A stretch of DNA of 64,000 nt, from assembly GCF_020497125.1 (NCBI RefSeq), contig NC_059079.1, forward strand, positions 13,163,553 through 13,227,552. The letters are read 5' to 3'. Below, piece after piece: positions 56,545 through 64,000 of the stretch. The stretch's first letter is position 1. Every line of letters begins with the position of its first letter. Made by a program: the position numbers and the translations under genes. This stretch comes from Mauremys mutica. Taxonomy: Eukaryota > Chordata > Testudines > Geoemydidae. Under the pieces are notes generated by a model. It saw only the letters and a list, made by a program, of their open reading frames with translations. It did not search any database and was not told the DNA's origin.

Positions 56545-57465
56545 GCCCCCTGTAAGCAGTGCTGCCCCCCAGATATGCACGCTTATCTTCTATTGACCAC
56601 AATTGGTGTTTTGGATGCCAGAATTAAGTCCACTTGACAGTATTGGGGAGCAAAGCTGAAAAACCTGCATCACCCCTTGACAATAGAATGACTTATCAAG
56701 AACTGAAGCCGTCCATGCACATAGCCTTATTTTCTTTAGAATACAATTAATCAGAAGCAGAAATTCAGACTCTCCTTTCTTTTGATAAACTATATTCAAA
56801 TCAGCTTTGGTTAGTCCCAAAATATTCAAGCAGCAGTAGAAGTAGCATCTGTTTCTTTAATAGCTAGCTGGGGCTCAGAGTCTCCAGCTATCATATTGTC
56901 CTCTTAATCTAAGACATCAACTGGTGCCCATTTGGTGTTTATTACAGCAACTCTTCCTTCTCTGTGTGAAGGAAATGATACCTCCTTTCCCTCATTAAAG
57001 TAAAATATAACCCCCTTTTAATGCACTGGTCGATTGTTGCATAAATTATGAGGACTTTCTGCTGATATGGAATGCAGACGTTTCATACATGGAGTGCAAA
57101 GATTCCTTGCCTATGAAAATAAAAAGCAGATGTCTCTCTCCCTCCCTCTTTCTCATGAGGTTAATCATGGTACTTTAACTCTTGATGCACCGTGGTGGGC
57201 CACATTCATGAACTACACGCAACTGGCAACGAGCCTTAGAGTTAAACAAATTGGACCCAGTTAATCCCCAGGTTGCTCTCTATATTTGTCAATGGGCAAA
57301 ATGCGGTGGAGCGTCCAAGGGAGTGAAATTCTGCTCTCATTTACACAGGCGTGAATCTGCAGTTTCTCTTGTATAAATGAGAGCAGAAGCTGGCTCAGGG
57401 AGCCTAAGTGGGTGAAACATGATACTTTCTTCTAGACCCTCAGTGTATATGAATTGCAGACTCCC
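56545..57465. other. Non-coding stretch with a hairpin near 57325
   Basis: No gene recognised. 57329-57386 has 'aattctgctctcatttacac' paired with 'gtataaatgagagcagaa', an inverted repeat of the short amniote type. Confidence 0.5.
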
Positions 57466-57767
57466 TTTGGCTATGTCTATACTTGGAGCTAGGGGTTTGA
57501 TTCCCAGCTTGGGTAAACATACCCACACTTGTGCTCATCAAACTGGGACGCTAAAGATAGAAGTGTAGCTGCAATAGCACAGGCAGCAGCAGCACAGGCT
57601 CGCTGGCCCAAGTACACAGGGTCCAGGGAGGTTTGTACTCAGGGTGGCTAGCCCATGTCGCTACTCTCCATGTTACTGCAGTGACACTACAATTTTTAGT
57701 GCACTAGCTCAATCACAACTTGCATGAGTACGTCACACCCATAACTCATAGTGTAGACATGCCCTTG
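57466..57767. mobile_element. PIF-Harbinger MITE, about 296 bp
   Basis: The element 57469-57764 starts ggctatgtctatacttgg and ends catagtgtagacatgccc, inverted ends over tgtctayac. The flanking 3-mers are ttt and ttg, consistent with a mutated TTA/TWA-type duplication. Internal 'gattcccagcttgggtaaac' is common to this family. Non-coding. Confidence 0.7.
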
Positions 57768-58199
57768 AGTGTGGCTTACTCAAATTCACTCCCACTTATC
57801 AATATCTAATTTAAACTCCTACCATGCCTTCCATCTCACCTCTGAATAGGGTTCACTGAGTCTAATTGAGCATCTGTGGCTCTCAGGTGCTATAGCTCAA
57901 ATTCTGAGGTGTAAAAAGAGCGGAGTGTAACAAGAAAAGCAACTAACAGCTGGTTGTAAAAAGGTGTAAATTAAATCAGGCCCCAGAAGATCCTCCGCCT
58001 CCATATGGAGAAGCAGGTGGAACAGAGCTTTATATCACCCAGGGATTCCCCTCCATCACATGGAATTTAATCAAGAATTTAGTGCTCCTGAAGGGTAGGG
58101 GGATTGGAACAGTGGCAGCTGAGTTGTTTTGTTCTGCAGAAAATTTTGATGAACAATTAAAGATTGAAATATTTTGATTTTGAAATGCCTTTGCAGTGC

Positions 58200-58340
58200 C
58201 TCATAGGTAGGGTGACCAGACAGCAACTGTGAAAAAGACAGGACAGGAGGTGGGGGGTAATAGGCACCTATATAAGAAAAAGTCCCCCAAAACGAGACTG
58301 TCCCTATAAAAATGGGACATCTGGTCACCCTACTCACAGC
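58200..58340. mobile_element. TIR MITE, 125 bp, 'tagggtgaccaga' ends
   Basis: The element 58208-58332 has perfect 13-bp inverted ends, tagggtgaccaga and tctggtcacccta. The flanks ctcatagg (58200-58207) and ctcacagc (58333-58340) match at 6 of 8 positions, suggesting an 8-bp hAT-type duplication. The interior 'ataggcacctatataag' and 'aaacgagactgtccct' is conserved in copies I recall from reptiles. No coding capacity. Confidence 0.8.
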
Positions 58341-58344
58341 TGTT

Positions 58345-58585
58345 TTAGTTCAGGTTATATATGGTCCTATTCTCTTCTATAGGCTGGGCTGCCTGCTTGG
58401 ACTACATTTCCCACAATGCAACATGGTCCCATCTTTTGCTGAGGTGAGGTATGAGAGTTGCATGGTCATAGTGCATCAGGGAAGAAGTCTCATTGAGGAG
58501 CCTGATTGCTATAGGAGAATGAGGGAGACAAGTGGGCACTGAATTACAGCTCCCACAAGGCATATCCAAATACTGTAAACATGTT
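58345..58585. other. Short non-coding interval
   Basis: Nothing recognised except 'actacatttcccacaatgca', a common repeat word in vertebrate DNA. Confidence 0.35.
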
Positions 58586-58587
58586 CG

Positions 58588-58725
58588 GTTTTTAAGTGTT
58601 AGGATTTTTTATGAAAAAAGCACAATTTTCCATGGAAAAGCAGACACTTTTTGTGAAAAATTTCATTTAATCAAAAACATATTTTCTGTCAAAAATCTGT
58701 TTTCACTGAAAATGTTCAACACACC
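58588..58725. repeat. AT-rich 'gaaaa' repeat fragment
   Basis: 'ttttttatgaaaaaagcaca', 'attttccatggaaaagcaga', 'ttgtgaaaaatttcatttaa' and 'tgttttcactgaaaatgttc' match the AT-rich family. Confidence 0.5.
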
Positions 58726-58729
58726 GTAG

Positions 58730-60860
58730 TATTTAATATATCAGAATAGCTCTTTTATTTTCTGCAGAGAAGAATACTTGTAAACACACTGCACAAACCA
58801 GGCAGATGACTCCAAACCACATGGTTGGCCTGCATGTCATGGCATTGTCACAAGTGGATTATTACTTCTGGAGGGAGACCTATGGTGCAGAAGATACAAA
58901 ACTAGTTTGAGTGTGATTAAATGGGCTAGAAGCTGCACATTTTATGGGAAGGATTTGTAAGCCCAGTGCCAATCTGTAAGACATAGTATGGTACTTAAAT
59001 TCTTCTTATCCATAAGGGTTGCTTCAGAGGGAACCTGTTTAAAAGTCCCCAAACAATTTAACAGTTGTTTTCATCACAAGGTCTGAGGACTTGAGGAAGA
59101 TATCCAGGAAGGGTCTTGAAATCTTACCAAGATCATATTTTTCCTAACTTGGCAAAGTACATTTTCCAAATTGTCTTCCATTTATATCACAGCAACTCCT
59201 ATTAGCATCACTGTAGTTGGGGAGTTCTTGGCATTACCATGATGAACATCATTTATCAGCAGATAACTCACCAGTAAAAACAAACAAACACATGAACAAC
59301 ATTGTGACTAGAACAAACCTTGCCCAGAAGGGTCAGCCTGGGAGTGGATCAGGTGGCTCAGCAATGAAAACAATCAGTCAGCCAGTACGATTCTCCTGGA
59401 GGTGTTGTTCTTGAGAGTTTTACAGTGCATTGGTTGTAATAAGAGTAAAATGAGATGAAACAGAAAAAAACCCTGCTTTGTACTACCTGGGTGTGTAGCC
59501 GGAGGCAGACTTGCTGGGTGACAGGCCACAATGCTAGAATAAACTGATGTACCTCATTGGAAAGTAGGGAGTCCCATACCATGAAATGGTTGCTGGTTCC
59601 TTAGATCAGCTAAATACCACATCATTTTCCAGGCAAGTCAGGAGAGATGCTTTAGGTGTCCTTGACCTGTCCTGCTCTGCCAAGACCCTACTCCTCCTTT
59701 TGACCACAAAGCAGCTGCTTTCATTTGCTCTGAGAGTCTAACTGACCCACTGTGAGCTATGGAATTAGTATTATTGTGCTCCTTTTCCAGCCTGGGACCA
59801 GCGCTTGCCCAGTCCAGTCTTTGTTGCTAAGGTGTTTCCAGGTGTTGTCCTGTAGGAGGGAGTGAGGCCAAATCATGATGTCACCTCCCCCTTTTATATC
59901 TTCTTCCAACCCACTTGAAAGATCTTTTACTGTGACCAGAGTCAAACAGTTCCCATGGTGTAGTACTGTCTCTGAGAGGTTTCTATTGAACCTAATTCCT
60001 GAGGTAATCCTTGTGAGTGTGTGTATTTCCTCAATAGGCCATCAACACTGTTTGGCCTTTTTATTGTCATACCTGAAAGGCTGCTTGTGGGTGTTCCCAA
60101 CCTCGCAACATGTTTCAGTAACACATACATGGCAAAACTTCATAACCTCATATACAATGATAGCACATACAATTTAACAGGATATTAATGTTCAACAGAT
60201 TAAGACTTTTAAAATGATACCTCACAAGGCATACTTTGTACAAAACATATAATTATATCCCCATGGTGAATATAGGGTGTAGTGTCTCTCTTTGGGACAT
60301 AGAGTGTCACAGATACAATACTGGGTGTTCTTCCAGATGGTAAATTTACATTAATAATTTACCCAACTCTAACACATATTCAAGCCTGTATTCTCAGCTA
60401 TATGCACAGTGATTTAGCAGGGTGACTCCTGCTGATCTTAGTGAAATATGTATCAAGGGCTTCTTGCAGGTTGCACAGGAAATGGACCCCTAAATTAGCG
60501 CCAAGCAAACAAGAGGGAGGGAAATTATTCAAAAATGTCATGACATTTGTTGAATGATTTATTCAAAAGATATGAATCAGCCAGTTCTGCTGTTAGCATA
60601 GACTGGAATAGGTTACAGACCCTGTCTTAGACTGTAATCCAGCTTGAAAAAAGGGAGCCAAGTGAGAATTTTGGGCTTAATTCTCATTTATGCTGAGGTG
60701 TCTTTACCTTGCCAGAGCAAGATATAAATGACATTAACGCCCACTTTAAAACCCGGTATACAGGGCCAGAAATGAGTAAAAGGCGAATTAGGCCCCTAGT
60801 GTCAATTTGTATTACCTTGTGCTCCCTGCATTGGTTTATCATACCTACTGAACTTGGATC
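58730..60860. other. Non-coding stretch, nothing recognised
   Basis: About 2.1 kb with no supported gene or recognised repeat; frames up to 100 codons lack domains. Confidence 0.5.
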
Positions 60861-60864
60861 GAAA

Positions 60865-60975
60865 ACTCTTTTAGGTAGGGAATGTCTCTTTGTTATGTGC
60901 CTGTGTAGTGCATGGCACAACAGAGCCTTGGTCTCTAGGTGCTACCCCGATACAAATAATATAATAATAATAGAC
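60865..60975 (+). repeat. Old repeat 3' end with (aat)n tail
   Basis: 'ggtagggaatgtctctttgt', 'gtagtgcatggcacaacaga', 'gccttggtctctaggtgcta' and 'ccccgatacaaataatataa' end in taataataa. The order matches an old amniote repeat tail that I recall, class uncertain. Confidence 0.55.
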
Positions 60976-60979
60976 CAAT

Positions 60980-61425
60980 GTCTTATCACAAAAACACAGC
61001 ATGTTAACTATAATGGGCCAGACTGGGCTCCTAGGTTCATGACCTCCCATACCCTGGTTTTCCTCCTTCCACTGCAGCCCTGGGGCCAAGAATCCCAGGG
61101 CCCTGGGAGGATCGGGGAGGGGTTAGGTTCCAGGGACTAGGCTGGTGCAGAAACACAGTCCTTTTGGGGATGGGTTCCATAGCCCTCTCTCCAAGGAGAC
61201 AAGCCCCACCCCATAAAAGGACAATGTTAGGGTCTCCATGAGGGGAGCCTTGCTGAGATTTCCTGCATCCAAGACCACTCCTATGATGAAATCTGTGGGT
61301 AGGGGATGATCTGAAATAATGAAGCTATCGGCAACTGGCTGAAGACTGATTTGAGCTTGCCCGTGTATTACTGGAGAAGTGGTGTCAATTGCTGCTACTG
61401 TCTCACTCCTCAGATGGCTCATTCA
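60980..61425. other. Non-coding stretch, nothing recognised
   Basis: Frames on both strands around 61123-61422 have no domains. Confidence 0.4.
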
Positions 61426-61429
61426 GACT

Positions 61430-61835
61430 GATTCCTAGAGTTTAAGGCCAGAAAGGGTCATTAGACCACCTAATCTGACCTGTATCACAGGATGCTAAAC
61501 TTCATCCAGTTACCCCTCTATCAAGCAGTATGTATATATTTCTGTTTGACTAAAGCAACAACCTTCACTGGGTCTCCCCTGTTATGTGTAAAAGCACAAC
61601 GAATGTCATCAAATCAGTGACTGCCATACAAAAGTAAGACTAAAGCATAACTTATGTTTGGCTAAATCATATCTTCCAGAAAGACATCCAGTTCTGATCT
61701 AGAGATCTCAATGGATGGAGAATCTACCACAACCCTTGGTAGTTTATTCCAGTGGCTAGTCACCCTTGCTGTTTAAAAGTTGTGCCTTATTTCTTATTTT
61801 AATTTGTCTCTGTATTTTTAGTGAAAATATAGAAA
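61430..61835 (-). mobile_element. CR1 LINE 3' portion
   Basis: Reversed CR1 terminus 'gattcctagagtttaaggcc' and 'agaaagggtcattagaccac' begins at the left. 'gtatcacaggatgctaaact', 'tggatggagaatctaccaca' and 'agtttattccagtggctagt' continue upstream CR1 sequence, in the same order as the copy at 21285-21895. No intact frame. Confidence 0.75.
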
Positions 61836-61839
61836 CAGT

Positions 61840-63305
61840 CTTACTATGCAATCTGAATGTGCACTGTGAATGCAGCCTCTGGGCAAGGAAGGCAACCCAA
61901 TGTGTTTGTGATTACAGCTGGTCAAAATTTGCCATCACAAAGTTTTTTTCCAACAGAAAATAGCTTTTCGGTAAAATGGAAATTGTGATTAAAAAAATTA
62001 AGTTACTGCTCAGTCTACCAAAGCTGCTTGTCTTCTATAAAAGTAGTTGGATTCCCTCTATTTGTTGTCATTGTATGATGCTATGATAGTTTTGTTGTCA
62101 GCTTCAGGAAAAAAATATCTTTTAATCTATTGATTTCCAAACTTGTACATTTCAATTAATCCAGACATTGTTTGGTGTTTTATGCTGTTTAAATTGCTCC
62201 CCTGCCTAATACCCACAAGAAACAGAAATTTAAAGCTGATTTGGTTTTCACACACTTGATGAAATTTATAGGTAGGCAGTTCATGGAAGACCTCGGACAT
62301 TGTTCTCCGGAGTTGGACAGTATATTTTCTAATAAAGTTTATTTTTCTTCTAATAAAGCTTGTTAGACACAGATCAGAGCAGACATCTGTGAAAGATCAG
62401 TTGAGGTTTTATTAATTATTATTTATTATTAATTATTATTATTCAGCAGTTCTACTCTATTGTGTTGAAAACATTCCGAATGTTTTCTCTTAAAGGCCTG
62501 CAAGAGCCACCCAAAACCCTCAGTTTGTGGCTGCAACAAAAAATGTCATGTTGTCAATTAGGCAGTAGTTGTAGAGTCACAAAGTGTCATGTCCAATATT
62601 GAAGGTAACATTTGATCTTAAGGACTAAATCCTATAATTTGATGGTGCCGGTTGTATAAGGCTAGCTAGTGGTTGCTGTGGGATTCTGGTGGTGACGGTG
62701 TGTGGCAGTCGATAAATTCTTGTTATATTTAGGGTTATTTGGTTTGATTGGGGTAATTGATGGGTTTGTTTGTGTATTAGTATATTTTTAAAAGAATCTC
62801 AGTGGCCCCAGGTCACTGGATGGGCACTCTTTAACCATAGTTTGTTAAAATTCAAATACATAAATAGAGGCTTTTTTTTTTTTGCATGCAAAAAGTTGTT
62901 TTGCACCCTCCTCCCAGCAGTGGGAGCACGTTTAGATGAGAGGTTGAGTCATTTGAATTGTGTGGTTTGCTAAGAGGAACAGGATCTTTTTCTAACCAGT
63001 AAACATCATCAGTATCCATGTGTTTGCTAGTGTGATCAGCTGTAAAGCTCATCCCGCTCTGAAACCATTACAACACAACTAACTGAGGAGATCTGCACTG
63101 GCCTGGAAGTACTGTCAAGAAAGAGTACAAGAAAAAGAGCTTCTGGCAGTTTTGAAAAGACAGGTGGCTGGGGAGCAGAGCACAATGAACCAATTATGTT
63201 ACACAACTGTCACAATCTCTCTGTGAAATCAAGCTAAAACACTTACATAGATGCAATGTAGAGATCTGCATGTGGAGATTCTGGATGGAAATGTCTTCAG
63301 ATTTG
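61840..63305. other. Non-coding stretch with ATT-rich microsatellite
   Basis: A fragment 'cagctggtcaaaatttgcca' at about 61917 belongs to the AT-rich family. An imperfect (ATT)n tract lies at 62409-62443. Nothing else recognised. Confidence 0.5.
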
Positions 63306-63308
63306 TGG

Positions 63309-63412
63309 GGTTCATAACCAGGGTTCAGGTTTGAACCCAGCTAAATCGGATCATTTGCAGGGTTCATATCCAGGATTCAGGTTTGAACCCAGGAAATTGG
63401 ACCAATTAATTC
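63309..63412 (+). repeat. 52-bp tandem duplication
   Basis: Two units of 52 bp (63309-63360 and 63361-63412) share ggttcata, 'ttcaggtttgaacccag' and a following 'aaatcgga/aaattgga' block, with scattered substitutions. There are just two copies. Confidence 0.9.
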
Positions 63413-63414
63413 AC

Positions 63415-64000
63415 AGCTAGCAGAGTAAATTCTGAGTTCACAATTATACTCCTCCCCCCTATTCCCTACTTACTAGACAGTATCACATATGGACTATTCA
63501 GAGATTGTGGCATTTTGTTGTGGGTAAAGTACCAAGAAACACATTGTTGGAGTACCAAGTTACTTAATTTGTTTGAATGACCTATTTCTGCTGTAGCAGG
63601 GCATTCGTTTTTATGAGAACAGATTTCAAGAGGAGCATTTCCCAGGTCTGACTCTGATGCTTGAAAAAGAACCCAGGAAGGGAAAATTGTGATGAATAAA
63701 GCTAGGTGGTATATTGTAATGCACTGGCTGGTGTGTATTTATATCACTGTACTCTGTTGGAGTGAAGCATCGCTGTTCAGCTGTGAATCATAAACCCCAC
63801 GCTGACAGAAGCGAAAGGAGAGTCTTTTCAGCTCAAGTGGTGGGATTGTGCAGGGGGATGAGGGAACGTTGCACCCCCAAACTGCAAGCCTTGAGCAGGC
63901 ATGGAATTTGCCCCTTCCCCTCATGCACAGCCCTGTTGGCCTGACTGGAGCTGCCCGCCCCAAATATAGAAGTGAAACTACGCCTGTGCTTTTGGGGCAG
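63415..64000. other. Non-coding end of window
   Basis: No gene recognised. The last 60 bases ('ccgccccaaatatagaagtg') resemble the interior of GC-rich hAT repeats, but the window ends before this can be judged. Confidence 0.4.

Noticed and set aside
56114..56637. Several 79-162-codon frames on both strands
   Set aside because: They fall on the repeated GC-rich core of a MITE with a perfect target duplication.
63309..63412. CRISPR-like direct repeat
   Set aside because: Just two adjacent diverged units with no spacers, in a vertebrate context.

Overview
The window looks like a piece of a turtle nuclear genome, from a large intron or an intergenic region. Four things point that way: CR1-type LINE copies in both orientations; many short hAT, PIF-Harbinger and TA-flanked DNA transposons of families I associate with chelonians and crocodilians; solo LTRs; and a foldback SINE-like repeat with a conserved 'acccacgaaagctta' block that I associate with turtles. 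The taxon is inference from remembered repeat families. Nothing prokaryotic is present, and no multi-exon host gene can be supported. Nearly all open frames are short chance frames or lie inside transposons.

Layout. 1-7.0 kb: a hAT MITE, a MIR-like fragment and a 1.17-kb solo LTR with a perfect 5-bp target duplication. 7-18 kb: a foldback SINE-like copy, a CR1 tail, a 1.6-kb palindromic hAT insertion carrying two decayed transposase fragments in opposite orientation, another hAT-like repeat, a nested CR1 tail and a minus-strand solo LTR. 18-22.3 kb: a 2.13-kb Harbinger element, a CR1 copy split by a hAT MITE, and a hAT repeat of the 'ggttctcaa' type. 22.3-30 kb: a low-confidence terminal exon candidate, three CR1 tails, a MITE, a GC-rich nested palindrome and two foldback SINE-like copies. 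30-38 kb: a 1.2-kb plus-strand CR1, AT-rich repeats, a 407-bp TA-flanked element and a third solo LTR. 38-47 kb: mostly quiet DNA, then a 1.6-kb minus-strand CR1 with recognisable reverse transcriptase, and a CR1 tail. 47-64 kb: mostly single-copy-looking sequence with a tRNA-like SINE, a 952-bp TA-flanked TIR element, several MITEs and one more CR1.

The mobile elements look dead: CR1 frames are broken, hAT transposase is frameshifted, and the LTRs are solo. The interest lies in transposon structure (palindromic hAT, MITE nested in CR1, internally repetitive Harbinger, GC-rich double palindrome, a recurring short foldback around 'ccattgacttca') rather than in a gene system. I found no convincing undescribed biological system. 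Candidates are listed with what would confirm or refute them. Repeat family names rest on structure and memory, not on a database search.
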